Numbered from the stretch's first letter, positions 11,545-23,598 are shown. The stretch is DNA of 64,000 nt from Salvator merianae (GCA_003586115.2 QVOM02000073.1:49241650-49305649); one strand, 5' to 3'. The notes: a model not told the origin generated them from the letters alone. Translations and numbers: made by a program.

Positions 11545-12842
11545 GTTACTCTGGTAGATTCATTTGAGCACTTGGATAGTAATGCAGTAATTAACCAGAG
11601 CCAACATGGATTTGTAACAAGCAAGTCATGCCAGACTAATCTCATTTCCTTTTATGACAAAATTACTGGATGGATCGATCAAGGAAAGGCTGTGGACATA
11701 GTATATTTTGACTTTAGCAAAGCATTTGACAAGGTGTCTCATACTATACTTATTGAAAAAATGATCAAATATGGGATTGACAGGACAACTGTTAGGTGGA
11801 TTCATAACTGGCTTAGTGATCATACTCAAAGAGTGGTCATAAATGGCTTCACATCCGATTGGAAGACTGTCTCGAGTGGGGTACCGCAAGGCTCTGTCTT
11901 GGGCCCATTGCTGTTCAACATTTTTATAAACGATCTGGATGAAGGAGTCGAGGGGACGCTGATCAAATTTGCAGATGACACAAAGCTAGGAGGGGTTGCT
12001 AACACTAGGGAGGAGAAGGAGAGGATTCAAAATGATTTGGACAAGCTTGAACAGTGGGCTGAAAATAACAGAATGACATTTAACAGGGAGAAATGCAAAA
12101 TTTTACATCTGGGTAAGAAAAATGACAACATCCAATACAGAATGGGAGGAATCTCGCTGAGCAGCAGCACGTGTGAAAAGGATCTGGATGTACTAGTAGA
12201 TCACAGATTAAACATGAGTCAACAGTTTGATACAGCTGCAAAAAAGGCAAACACCATCCTGGACTGTATCAAGAGGAGTATAGAGTCTAGATCACGAGAA
12301 GTAATTGTCCCACTTTACTCTTCCTTGGTCAGACCTCATCTGGAGTATTGTGTCCAGTTCTGGGCACCCCAGTTTAAAAAAGACATTGACAAACTGGAAC
12401 AAGTTCAGAGAAGGGGGACCAAAATGGTGAGTGGTCTGCAAACCATGTCCTACGGGGAACGGTTAAAGGACCTAGGAATGTTTAGCCTGCAGAAGAGAAG
12501 ACTGAGAGGAGATATGATAGCTGTTTTCAAGTATCTGAAGGGCTGTCACAGTGCAGAAGGATTGGCCCTATTCTCAGTTGCGCAAGAAGGAAGGACTAGA
12601 AACAATAGGATGAAACTTCAAGGGAGTAGATACAGGCTAGATATTAGGAAAAACTTTCTGACCGTAAGGGCAATCAGTCATTGGAACAGGTTACCACAGG
12701 AGGTGGTGGGCTCTCCTTTGCTGGAGGTCTTCAAGGAAAGGCTGGACAGATATCTGTCTGGGATGCTTTAGTGAATCCTGCATTGAGCAGGGGGTTGGAC
12801 TCGATGACCCTGGAGGTCCCTTCCAACTCTATGATTCTATGA
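11545..12842 (+). mobile_element. CR1 LINE, 5'-truncated, with open reverse transcriptase frame
   Basis: The reading frame 11572-12771 (399 codons) is uninterrupted and is the C-terminal part of a CR1 ORF2. It has the palm-domain stretch SGVPQGSVLGPLLFNIF, the catalytic FADDTKL block (FADD in place of YADD) and the long CR1 C-terminal region ending RLDRYLSGML. The endonuclease domain and the N-terminal half of the RT are missing, so the copy is 5'-truncated at about 11545, as usual for this clade. The 3' UTR (12772-12842) has the CR1 sequence GGACTCGATGACCCTGGAGG and ends in repeats of the ATTCTATG octamer near 12829-12841. With no stop in 399 codons it is much younger than the CR1 copy at 4092. 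Confidence 0.95.
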
Positions 12843-15192
12843 GTCTACAGGTATTTGCAATCAGGGCCTTCCTAATCAGGATTATGCTCCATCAAATACA
12901 GACAGAGGATTCCTGTGGCAGGCGGGGCCTCCTAGATACACACTAACATGTGCATCAGTGAGGGCCAGAAGCTTACTATGCAGGCCCTTGTTCCAGAATT
13001 AAAGTTGTTGCATTCAGCTGCAGCAAGGTTGCCAAATTCAGATCAGCTTGAAAGGTTTTCTTTCAACCCCAAAAATATCCAACAAGTTCCTGCTTGCTCC
13101 AGACAGCCGACATGAAAGCAATTCTCCCATCCTTGGCTCTAGCCCAGTTACTCAGAGTTTGAAGCTGTTATTTGCAATTACCCTCGGTATTCCAAACCAG
13201 AGTGGGATGCTCCAGTTGGAATAAGCAATCTATCCCAAATTGTTCCTAGCCCAGAACAAAGCATTGGGAGGCCTGTTCTGCATCAAGTGCCACACTGACT
13301 CCAATGCTCATGTCAGCTTCAGAATTGGCACGGGACTCGCCGAATGCTCCAAAGACTGGAAACAAAAGTCTACCACTTCTTTTTTATTGCCTTGTTCTGT
13401 GCCCCACCAGTCCCCATAGGCACTGAAACACTATGTGCCTGCTGTTTTTCTAGCTGGTATTTCTTTTCAGTCTGAGTTCTGTTTGCAGTTAAGCTTGAAG
13501 TGTAGATCGCAGGTTCTTTGATTTTGGGAACATTAGATTAAATATTTTGTTAAAGATGAAGTCCAAGAGGATGTTCTGCTTTGTGCAATGGCTTCCTGAA
13601 TTGTAGCAGAGATCCTTGATCAGTGTGACATCTGTGTAACAGAAGTCTGACAAACACCTGATCATGAAAAAACTAACTTTTTCTTCCCATCTTTGGTCTT
13701 ACAATATGTCTCAGGGTAGCAAAATATTTATTGTTGGCAAGGCATTGTTCCTTAATTCCAGAGTCTACTTTTTCTACTTTTCAGATGTGCATTTTCATAA
13801 AATAACAACTATTATCCTTGAGTGGTCTCCATTGTAAACAGGAGCAGAAATGCAATTATTTTCAATAATTACCTCTTTCATTATTGCTGTATTTCCAGGC
13901 TAGTGCCTGACCTGACATATTATTTGTCTGGCATCAGCTCTGAAAGAAAGGCAGTTAAATATAAAGAAAAAAAATGCATTTTTTTGGCTATAGAGTCACA
14001 GTAATGACATGGCCTGAATGGTATGTGGACACTCCTTTTCCTTTCTAACTTCCTTTTAGTTTATGCATCACAGCAGATATAGCAAAGACACACAACAAAT
14101 AGTCTTCTACTATAATCATCAAAGGTATAATAGAGTTCAAACCAAACAAGAAAGTGCCACCTATGTTTAATGCTATTCCAGCCACTATTGAAGCATAGTG
14201 ACATAACCCTCCAGTGTCAACTGCAAAGAAACACCCTTTAATTATTCAAGATGGGTTCCAAAGAACTGTCACGGACTCACACCAGCTCTGTGCAATGGTG
14301 CCAGCTTGTTCACAGAGGAAACAGGTCTCAATAAATCATTTTCACACCACCAACAAGGAGTTTTTCCAGTCTATGTTTACTGTCTCCTTCAACCTGTTAA
14401 ACTGAAGCTGGCTGAAAGAATGGACCCTGGTGGGGTGGTACAGTCATTGATGCATTCTTCCCCTCCCCCAAAGGTAAGTCAGGGGAAGCCTCCAGAGAAG
14501 TGAGAATGTGGTATGAAGTGTGCCACACTAACTACATCCAAGCCAGTTTCCTGAGCAGGCGTTCTCAACAAAGGGGATACTGGAAGAATGCATGCATGGG
14601 CTGAATGCATGGGAAGAATGCATTTACATGGGTCCTTGAAGTCAACTGTCTGTGAAGTGATGATTTCAAAGTACAAAATCCTACTCCTTTTTTATTTTTG
14701 CCTCCAAAGAAGTGGGATTTGGGCACCTCCAGTCAGAGGTGTCCAGCTGCCCCTACTTGAAAGAACTCGAAATTTGGCCTGTGTCCCAAGCCAGCTATAT
14801 GGAGTGGCTTGTGCAGACTCTTGGGACTGGGTCCTGTTCATACTCAACTGATCATCAAACAGAACTGGGCAGCAGTGTGGACTGTGGCTGAAGATATGGT
14901 CTGGTTGACGGCGGGCTGTCTTTGCTTGCAGTTCAACTAATATTACAATGAGATTTATTTCTATCCAAGCATGGAGTCAGAGTTACATGGATGGAGGCTG
15001 AACATTTACAGAATGATGAGTCATATAGGATGACGCTTTCAAGGGTTCAATATTGCAAATGAAAGCTGGTGGCTGATGAATTTACTAGTTGATATCTCTG
15101 TCTTAATAGAAACTCTTTGATGTGTATGAGAGCAGTCTGCATAGCTACATGTGGAGTCCTTGATCAGAGAGGAGAAAGGAAAGCAGTCTAAG
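12843..15192. other. Single-copy DNA, no gene seen
   Basis: AT-rich sequence after the CR1 octamer tail. No feature that I can support. Confidence 0.55.
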
Positions 15193-15620
15193 GATGCCTC
15201 CAGATGGCAAGAGGAAATTGCAGGATCTTCTCTAGATCTCGCTGCCACTACCAGACAATAGGAGGCAATCCTGGGAAAATACGAGCCACTCACCTTTGTC
15301 TGCTGCCTGTATGTATAGTCATTCCTCTTGCAAGCTGCCCATGTGTTAGTAAGTGCTCGCCCCCTTCCCTTTGTTTTTTTCTACACTTGCTAACATACTG
15401 GTATCTTGCAAGAGTGATGATTATGCAAACAGATGGCAGACAAGGTAAAAGAAGTGACATGATGAGAAATCCAGTGTCATTGCTGGATTTCCCGCTATAT
15501 CACCATTTCAGGATATTGTCTCCATATCCCAGCATTACACTGGGACTGCTAGGATATGTGTGGTGGCCCCAATATAATGCTGGGAAAGCTGTGGGTTTTT
15601 TCTCACAACTGGAGGCACTG
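15193..15620. mobile_element. Palindromic element, about 430 bp
   Basis: Ends GATGCCTCCAGATGGCAAG and, in reverse complement, AGTGCCTCCAGTTGTGAG. Inner parts also pair: TTTGTCTGCTGCCTGTATG near 15295 with CAAACAGATGGCAGACAAGG near 15427, and CTCTTGCAAG with CTTGCAAGAG. No coding frame and no clear target duplication. Confidence 0.55.
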
Positions 15621-16019
15621 TAAGCTACTACAATAACATGAAGAGATCTACCAATCTAGAAGCACAAAAACAAAATGAATGCAAAATACCCAGATGGCAG
15701 TTTTGCTCTATGGCCACAAGATGCCATCTCTTGTGAAGGGGACAGAAAACTGGGGGACAGGAACAGGGAATGCTAAATGAGTACTGGTTGGTGAGAATAC
15801 TGAACTGGAGCACCTCTCTACAGCATTATATTGCCCACCCCAAAAAAATCTTCCTTTTCATCCAATGAGAAGTGAGGAGACACTTTTTAAAAATGATTTG
15901 TTCCAAGTTATCCTAAGACCAGTTTTACTCGATCCTTTGCATTACCCTTTGCTTCCTGAGGTATAATTGTTAGAATGAAAAGCAGACATTTTGGCTTGAT
16001 AGTTTAAAGTGCCCTTTAC

Positions 16020-16800
16020 TCAGAGGAGGAGGAGGTGTTTTTTTTAATCATTAGCTGCGGTCACTGACTCAGCTTCTCCTCAGAAGAAGAAAGGTGTATA
16101 AATAGGGTCAGTGCTGCTGGCACTGGTGTAGAATCGTGTCCAGATTCAGGGCTATCAAAAAGAGGCCCTCGTTTGGGCAAAGGGCAGCTGAAGAAGCTGG
16201 ACTGTTTGTGCTGGTACAGTGGCTCCTGGCCTTCTCCTTAGCTAGTTATGCCTTGTTGACACACATCTGGCATTCTGGCCAGGGTCCCAGAAGCCCGAGT
16301 AATTTTCCAAGCCCTGCCCTCTGCGTTACCAGAGAGAGGGAGGGAAGGAGGGAGGGAGGGAGGCAGAGATCACTTTGCTTGTTAACAAAGATTAGCAACG
16401 GCCAGAACTTCCTCCTTAAATCTCAGTCCCTTCCCCACCTCCTCACTGTCATCTGTTTGCTCAGAAGTGCTGAAGGCGAATGTTCACCTGAGGGGGTGGG
16501 GGAGGAAGATGGAAGCAGAGAATGTGAGCGAGAGCGAGGGAGAGAGAGAGCTGATCTTTCGCTGCAGATAGCATCATCTTCTCTGTGAAACGAATGAGTC
16601 ATCTCTGCAACGCACTTCGCCTCTGTCAGCCAGAGACACTGGGTCCCATCTCCCTGCCTGCGGAAGCAGCCCAAATGTGCATCAGCTTGACAGCGCCGCC
16701 CTCCCTTCCTCTTCGCCTCTTCTGTTTGACTTCATTTTTTCTTTAATGGCTGGCTGACTTTCACGCGCGCACACACGCATTTGATGTGTGATTTGGACTA
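16020..16800 (+). promoter_or_regulatory. Candidate promoter or enhancer region
   Basis: A non-repetitive, relatively GC-rich stretch in an AT-rich desert. It has an AP-1/MARE site TGACTCAGC (16065-16073), a TATA box TATAAATA (16097-16104) about 24 bp further on, a second AP-1 site ATGAGTCAT (16594-16602) and purine-rich (GGGA)n and (GAGA)n runs at 16331-16365 and 16528-16550. A 150-codon frame at 16136-16588 starts just downstream of the TATA box, but its low-complexity Arg/Glu/Ser end does not look like a protein. No gene can be tied to it. Confidence 0.35.
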
Positions 16801-18338
16801 GCTGTGTTAAAATGCAGATCCCTTGTGCTTTTTGCTGATCCGTATTCAGGGCCTAAATACAGAAATAAGTGAAATGCCTTTACTTGTTTAACACCGAGGG
16901 GGGTTGTACAATTAAATGTCTATTTTGCAGTAGCTGAGAGATTCTCTGCAGCTCCTGGCTCCATCTTCTTTGGAAAGATGAAAATCCAGGACATTTTCTC
17001 CCTGTGAAAGAGTGGGAGAAATAATAACCTTCTGCTTCACCCTGATACCAGTTTCTATCCGGTCTTCCCCACCCACGCAAGGGTGAGTCAGCACACTAGA
17101 GGGAAACAGAACTGAGCTGTCTCATCTCTGGCTTTCCTGAGCAGCTGGTAAGGTCTGCCGAGCCAGAAGCGCTGGACGTTTGCAAGCTTTTGCGTTGCCA
17201 AGTGTGAGCCTTCAAGTAAGAACATTTGCCCTTGGCATAAGAAGTTCAAGCTAGGCCTGCTTGGCTGAGGCCAAACAGCAGAGGAAAGGCCAGGACTGTG
17301 CCAGGCAGCACCATGAATTACCAAACACAGATGGTGTCCACATTTTAGTAACAGAGAGGGCAAAGAGGTTCCTTTGTTTTTTCAGGGAAGGGGATTCTCA
17401 GTAGCGTTTTAAGTCAAGGGTCCCCAATAGTTTGGACTGATGGGCAGCAAAAGACCTCTGGTGGTTTCTTTCCCCTAGGCAATGAAAGGGAGGTTTAGCA
17501 CATTTGGGAGGGAGGGTAAGACCTTAGGGGCTGACAGGTGCCATGCTGATGGCCCCAAGTTTAAGGTGCAGTGGTCTCCAGAAAAATTAAGGGAGAGGAA
17601 CAGTCAAGATTTTGATATGCAGATTAGACTCAAATGTAACACCACTGAAACAAGAAAAAAAAAAAACAGTGTGCGGTTGGTAATACTCACAGCATCATTC
17701 AATTTAAGGATCCATTTCTAAAGAGTAGTACAATTACTGAAAGCTAGCTTTCATAAATTAATTGCTTCTTAACAGGCAGGGATAATTGCTTGATCATTTT
17801 TTGGTAGCAGAAATGAATGACGGCAGGATGGCGTGTGTATGCATGCGTGTGTGTGTGAGAGAGAGAGAGAGAGAAAACATGAACGAACTATTTACCTGCA
17901 ACATGGGCAAGGGTGAAAAGCATTTTTTTAAAAACTGCTAGGTAACTATAATTCTTTAATGCATTTTTCTCTCATGATTCAACCTGGCAGTGGTTTATAA
18001 AATTCTACTGATAGACCATGCTTTTAGGATTGCTGTCTAATAGCATGACAGAAAAAGAACACAGATCAGAAGGAGGAAGCAAACCAAACACTGTTTCTTA
18101 GTTGCAGATTTCCTGGAATGAAACCTTTCAAGCAAAGGGAAGAGTCTTTTATGGAATATCTACTACAGATCAATTCAAGCACAGAAACAGAGATAAGTAA
18201 ATGGTTATAGCTGGAATCAGATGGATTGAAAATGGCCTCAGGGTACTGGAAGGATCTGAAGCAGGTTTAAAAGTAGATTTCTTTATAAATAGTCCCAGCC
18301 AATACAGAGAGATAAGACAATCAGATTAAGAATACACT
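16801..18338. other. Single-copy DNA, no gene seen
   Basis: A short alternating run CACGCGCGCACACACGC lies at 16763-16779 just before it; the compound microsatellite at 17836 is the only repeat. Confidence 0.55.
17836..17874 (+). repeat. (GT)n then (GA)n compound microsatellite
   Basis: GTGTGTATGCATGCGTGTG followed by GTGTGAGAGAGAGAGAGAG. Confidence 0.85.
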
Positions 18339-18835
18339 GGCCCCATCCAGACAGGGGGATTATAGTGCCATTATATCACCACTGTGGTGGGATTGCCATA
18401 TATATCTGTGGCAACCCCACCAAACTATGCTATATCTCCCCTAAAATGCGTGATATTCTATTTTGGGAAAACCCGACTTTGATGGTGTTTTCCCTGAAAT
18501 AAATAGTGCTATCGCTTACCTTGTAGATGGAACCGCCACTGTTGTTCTGGCCACTGTGCATTGCACACCACTGGGTATTTCAATACCTGGTTGTGGGCAT
18601 CCACCGCACATGCACAGGAGCAAATAAAAAGACACCAGCACATGTGCAGTGGTCACGATTGTTCACTTCTGGGTATTTTGCATCAGCAAAATATTTGGAA
18701 GTGTGTGTACCAAAATGTACACAGACAACAGTGCCCCCTGTGTGTCTAGACAACAGGTGGTCATTCCAGAGGGACTTTTCTATGGAATATCACCTGCTGG
18801 CACTAATGCTAATGCTTGGACTGTTCATTATGTAG
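18339..18835 (+). repeat. Unnamed family B, first copy
   Basis: Starts GGCCCCATCCAGACAGGG, with TATAGTGCCATTATATCACC, ATGTGCAGTGGTCACGATTG, TTCTGGGTATTTTGCATCAG and GAATATCACCTGCTGGCACT. The inverse copy at 37165-37605 carries the same landmarks in opposite order. No coding frame. Confidence 0.65.
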
Positions 18836-18924
18836 TCAGTAGGTAAGAATAAACAGGACTCTTCTGTTTCTTGCAGAGGCTGCCAATAGTGATGGAAGTA
18901 GAATGTTGGACAAAAGCCCCAAGA

Positions 18925-19080
18925 AACTGAACATAGGAAGAACATTAGAAACATTAGAAATGCCTTGCTGGACCAGACCAGTGGCCCATCTAGTCTAAAT
19001 ATCTGGTACTACAGTGACCAACAGGTCGCATGTGGAAGCCCATAAGTAAGCCATAAGAACCCACACAGCCCTGTTCCTAA
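18925..19080 (-). mobile_element. CR1 LINE 3' end
   Basis: On the minus strand the end wording is ACTAGATGGGCCACTGGTCT followed by GGTCCAGCAAGGCATTTC, as at the 3' end of octamer-less CR1 copies. Confidence 0.7.
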
Positions 19081-19160
19081 TGATGCAAGGCAAGAAATCA
19101 TGACAAAGAAGCAATTCATTAAGGGGCAATTTGAATAGAACTTGTCAGTGATCTTAAAGA

Positions 19161-19310
19161 AGTAGCTGTAGCTCAGTGGTAGAGCAAACTGCCTGGAAAG
19201 CAGGGGGTTGCTGGTTTGATTCCCAACCTCTCCCTGGAAGTAGGAAATGGCAAATCACTTCCGTATCTCTGCCAAGAAAACTGTATAGAGGTGCAGGGAA
19301 GGACTTCTGC
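19161..19310 (+). mobile_element. tRNA-derived SINE, Sauria-like
   Basis: The head GCTGTAGCTCAGTGGTAGAG has an A box (around 19169-19179) and a B box GGTTTGATTCC (19213-19223), followed by GTAGGAAATGGCAAATCACT and TCTGCCAAGAAAACTG. The 3' end after about 19310 is lost. Member of the same family as the three copies near SAR1B. Confidence 0.8.
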
Positions 19311-19479
19311 ACACCCTGAAACAACAGAGGAATGCAGCTTGTTAATTTTTATTTGCCAAATTTGAATAGTGTATGTTATATTTTAGCCTTTATCAATATG
19401 GTGTCCTCCGTGTGCTTGGTATTCAGGGCCTCTGGACCATCAGGACAAAGAGAGCAAAGTCCCATCACATCTAGTAGCT

Positions 19480-19669
19480 CAGGAGAATTTCACATTGGCC
19501 AATATACCAGATCAGCAGGTGTCCCAGGAGCCTCTGTTCTTCCCACTGGTGTGGTGTAAGGAAAGTCCTGTCTGGAGCCTCCCTTAGATCACCCCAGCAT
19601 GTAGAAGGAAGGCTCCTAGGACACTTGCTGGTCTGGTATACTGAGCAAGCCAGTGCAGAATCTCCCTCA
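19480..19669. mobile_element. Unnamed palindromic family C, first copy
   Basis: Inverted arms: left CAGGAGAATTTCACATTGGC and CCAGATCAGCAGGTGTCCC, right GGACACTTGCTGGTCTGGTA and GCAGAATCTCCCTCAG. Same family as 54274-54438. Confidence 0.7.
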
Positions 19670-19699
19670 GGGTCCACTTTCCTGTTTCCACTCAGGCTA

Positions 19700-20489
19700 T
19701 CAGGGTTGGCTAACCTGTGCATAATCTATGGTGCTCAAAGAGATCGGTATCATGTGGGATTGCGCAAAACTGCAGCCTTAACTATGTCTCACCTACCACT
19801 TCCTTTAAATTGCCGTATCTTCTGCCCTGTCATTCCCAGGTTCCTTCCACATGTAGCTGTGTTTGGGACAGATGGAGCTACTGAGTGATGGAGCTGGGGT
19901 TTCTTACAAATAAGTGAGGTTCTATCTTACCTCTCTTTTCTCTCCTGGGATATCAGTGCGGAATCGGAAATAAAGCCAGGAATTTGGCTACGTATACTGT
20001 AAGTGGTGCCAAAGTCTGGATCTTTGATCAGCGTGGGGGCAAGACAACCAGCAGAGAGTTGCCCCCGTACTGATGTGGCTGTCAGAGCACCGTCATACTG
20101 CTTTGATGGTTAAGTTACAGCGACAGTCATTGCTGGCCATTTGGTACTGCCTGAATGGTCCTCCAAGGAAGCTAGTCATCATGAAGGGCATAAGAGGTTA
20201 AGTCATGGGGGGGTCTCCAAATCACACCATTCATCTCCAAATTGCATTTACTGCTGGAAGGACAGTGGAGCATTTCAAATTCCCCATTTTTCCTTATGGC
20301 TTGAACAATTCAGTTTTTTTTCTGTCTGTTCCAATGGAACAAAGAACAAAATCAATGTGAGTTATCATATATATATTTTACTGGAATTCCCAATTTTAAA
20401 AAGAAAATATGTTTTTACAGTAGAACTATCTCCTATAGCTAATATCAAGATAACATATATGAATTTCAAAATAATGTATCAATTGTGCC
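19700..20489. other. Single-copy DNA, no gene seen
   Basis: No feature recognised between the palindromic element at 19480 and the Penelope-like fragment. Confidence 0.5.
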
Positions 20490-21470
20490 ATAAAATAATG
20501 TTCTCATTGAGGAGCTGGTATTAACAAGATGATGTCTTAATATGCAGTAACCAAAGACCAATATCTTCCTCATAGGCCAAGCCAACAAAGCAATTTCTTG
20601 ATGTATAATCACCCAGAGCTGATATCTTCCTAATAAGATAAGGCAGACGCATTTTGACACAATGACCTTCCTCAATGGCTCGTTCTATATTTTTCAAATG
20701 AAATCCTGTGCCACCATTATACACCACCACTATCAATACACATCCTGAATACACTATTATACACACACTATCATAAACACATTATCATTAACAGCAGTGT
20801 CTAAAAATTAGAAATAATTCTTAATATACTTACATCCAAAGTATATAGTCAGTATAATATTAGATTTGAACAGACTTTAAAAAATAAAATCACCATAAAA
20901 TTAAAAATCTTTTACAGAATACAAATACCACATAATAGCTTATTTGTAATTCAGTAAGATATAAAATCTACTTGCAAAAGTTTTAAAAAGTCTTGTGAAT
21001 AATCTTGGTCAACTCCCATAACCTCATCCATCATCCTGACGAAACACTTCTACAGAAAGATCAAAAGTGTGGATACCTAAGCTGGACAGCTATAAAAATT
21101 GCAACTGAAAACTCAAATAAACAAGTTTGCTTCCTCATTCAACCTTGATGGTGTAATTGTTTTTAGATTAAAAATCCAAATAACTCCCTTATAAGCAATT
21201 TCTGTTATTAGGATCAGAATTATCAAACTTCTCAATACATCAGAATTTTAAATATCTTTCTGAATGTTGGAATTGTATCAAATGTTTTACCAAAAGAACC
21301 TGCATTTTTTATTCCTTATACAGTTAAAGTGTTCCAAGATTTGGGTCCTAATTCTTCTGCTGGTTATCCCCACATCAAAAAGTTTACATGGGCACTGGGT
21401 ATAATAACCACTGAGATGTGATTTAACCAGTGTATTCTTTAGGTTTTGTCCCCTTTTATATGCAAACATA
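20490..21470 (-). mobile_element. Penelope-like retroelement fragment with GIY-YIG remnant
   Basis: The minus-strand frame 21469-21287 reads FAYKRGQNLKNTLVKSHLSG, then YYTQCPCKLFDVGITSRRI and EHFNCIRNK. This matches the Penelope-type C-terminal linker and GIY-YIG endonuclease (usual wording YLLQCPCG, YVGMT, EH). After a frame break, WIFNLKTITPSRLNEE (21178-21131) matches the conserved end of the same protein. The RT domain is absent upstream of 21470. Downstream are the GAAGTGTTTCGTCAGGATG-type sequence (21056-21036) and a noncoding block with two similar AGGAAGATAT units (20567 and 20625 areas). The YVG tyrosine is replaced by Asp and stops are present, so it is inactive. Confidence 0.78.
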
Positions 21471-22149
21471 GTGTTTTTTTTTCACAGCCAGGGACATTTC
21501 TAAGGAATGGCTACAACTTTAAAATTGACATTTCAGTCAATGGTATTTTGTTCTGAGCTCAGAACAAAATGCAAAACTGTTTTGTGCATATCGCTAGTTT
21601 CTGCTTGCAGTAAGAAGGCTCTACAGAGTCCTTAGCTGCTACTTTAGCCCAACTGGGGGAAGAGAAAATAAATGATAAGATATATCTTAGAAGAAGAACT
21701 GAAGCAATTCACTTCCTGTAATAAATAGATATCCTATCCTCTCCCTTCCCTTGAAGATTTTCCTCCAAACTGCTACATTCTTCCAGCACTGTTTTCCCAT
21801 CAGGCATTGCTCTAATACTTTAAGAAGGTAAATTGGAGCCTTGGTGCACATTCGCACTTGGAACTTTACGGTTAGAGTCTGTTCCTTCCACATGCAGTCT
21901 GAAATCCACTTTCCCCAGCCTAGTCAAGGTTATTCAATGATCTTCCATGGCCAAGTAAGTATTTGAACCACAGCTCCTAGATCCTGCTCTGATGCTCTAT
22001 GCTGGTTATCCCTATAAATGGTGTTTTCTATAAATAAAACTCACCCACAGTAAAAGTGCTAACATGCGCTGCACTTTGCACTGCAATCCAAAGTGTCAGG
22101 AAGTTCCTCCTTGAAAAAAAGGTCAGAAAACTACTCTGCAGAGAAACAG
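21471..22149. other. Single-copy DNA, no gene seen
   Basis: No feature recognised. The Penelope-like frame stops abruptly at 21470, so this is probably the pre-insertion flank. Confidence 0.5.
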
Positions 22150-22743
22150 GACTTGTTCACACTTTGCAGTGTAGAATTGTATAATTATACCATTCTGCAT
22201 TTTAACAGACCCCACAGTGCAGAGGGCTGCACTGAGAGGGCTGAAACAGCCCAGAACTAGGGCCCTTTCCGCACTTGGCCTTATTGTGGATCATATCCCA
22301 GAATACAGACCTGCTATGCACACGCTAGTACAAACTATGAAAGGTCTTGCCCAGGGCCTACCATAGTCTGCACTAGCATGCGCATGGCAGGTCTCTATTC
22401 TGAGATATAATCTGGAATATGTCCAAGCGCAGAAAGGGTCTAGGGTTCCAGCACTCACAGTGCAAATGCTAGTCTGCCTGCCATGACAGCAATCGTGGAA
22501 ATGTCTGGCCACTACCATGGTGACCAAGGATACAGCATGCAACTGTGCAGACACAGCCATGCAGCACTTGCACCTGGAAGTACTGTAGGTGCAAATGCTG
22601 CATACCGGGAGTAGTCCAGCTGCTCATGGTACAACTGTGGATAATTATTTAGTTGTCCATAGCTAGCCTTCAGGAGTATGGGTGGATGAACTGTGCTAGT
22701 GAGCATCTGGACGTTCACTAGCATTCATGTGTAAACAGGCCCA
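22150..22743 (+). repeat. Unnamed family A, fifth copy, carrying a nested palindrome
   Basis: Left end ACTTGTTCACACTTTGCAGT, right end CATGTGTAAACAGGCCC. The interior includes CAGTGCAAATGCTAGT, GGCCACTACCATGGTGAC and GTACAACTGTGG as in the other copies. It is interrupted by the element at 22260-22442. Confidence 0.7.
22260..22442. mobile_element. Palindromic element nested in a family A repeat
   Basis: About 183 bp forming one long inverted repeat with arms of about 90 bp: left GGCCCTTTCCGCACTTGG, right reverse complement GACCCTTTCTGCGCTTGG, meeting near 22352. TAG flanks both ends. A half copy with the same left arm (GGCCCTTTCTACACTGGGCC) lies at 23599-23700. Confidence 0.7.
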
Positions 22744-23144
22744 CATATTCAGCAAAATTTTCTTTGGTTTCTGTTGGCTTTGGTGCCTTGTGTCATGTAT
22801 TTTGACAGCAAAAGTAGCACAACTTTTATTTATTCATATACTGATCTTAAGCATAGAGAGACTCTCAGAACAGCTCACAATAGATAATCTAAGACAACTC
22901 CCTGCCTCCAGCTTCCAATCTAAGAAAGACACAAAACATGAGAAGAAGGGGACAGGAAGGGAATGGGGGGATTTTGCCTAGATGAGGGTTACATAAAGAT
23001 TCACATCCGACAACAGAATATTTGCCTTTATAGGAAAACAGTTGTTTTTGTTGCCAGACATCGTTAGTGCCGGGACACAGAGGAGGAGCGAAACAGCAAT
23101 TTTCCACTTGCTTTTCATCTCCTTAAACTCACAGCAAACTGGGC

Positions 23145-23280
23145 TTTGAACTGATGCCTACATCTTCTGCTTGAGAATGCCCAAAAGTGGTTGGTGGGCC
23201 ACTGTGTGAGACAGGTTGCTGGACCAGATGGTTGGTGACCTGATTCAGCAAGGCTCCTCTTACGTTCTCCTCTTATGAGA
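23145..23280 (+). mobile_element. CR1 LINE 3' end
   Basis: TTCTGCTTGAGAATGCCC, GGTTGGTGGGCCACTGTGTG and TGATTCAGCAAGGCTCCTC closely follow the last 150 bp of the CR1 copy at 4092-5130. Confidence 0.8.
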
Positions 23281-23598
23281 TATGGTGATGATCTGATAAA
23301 TTGTCTTTGCAGGTCTTGTCCAGAAATTTCTGGAGCACTGTTAACTCTGGTTTTGATATAGCGTATAGGTAGCAGGTAAGGAAGCCTGCACCTGGAATTA
23401 TGTCAGGTGCTAGAGGGGGCAAGGTTTCTGCCTCTTTTTCTGCAAACACATCCTGAAAGCCCTGGTACCTCTCAAGCAAGGTAGATGCTGGGACTTCTAA
23501 CAGTAGCTGAAAACAAATAATCCTTTGGGATCAACTTATGGGTAGGCTTATGTGTTCAACCGATCCATCTTGAGAAGAGTTGCTAGCTCTACAGTTTT

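Noticed and set aside
16136..16588. 150-codon frame just after the TATA box
   Set aside because: The end is Arg/Glu/Ser simple sequence from GA-rich DNA; no domain; a 5' UTR or chance is more likely.
17400..17740. A hAT-like start (GGGTCCCCAA) near 17408
   Set aside because: No matching right end or 8-bp duplication could be found.
19161..19235. tRNA-like sequence with A and B boxes
   Set aside because: Continues into the Sauria-like SINE body shared by three other copies, so it is a SINE head, not a tRNA gene.
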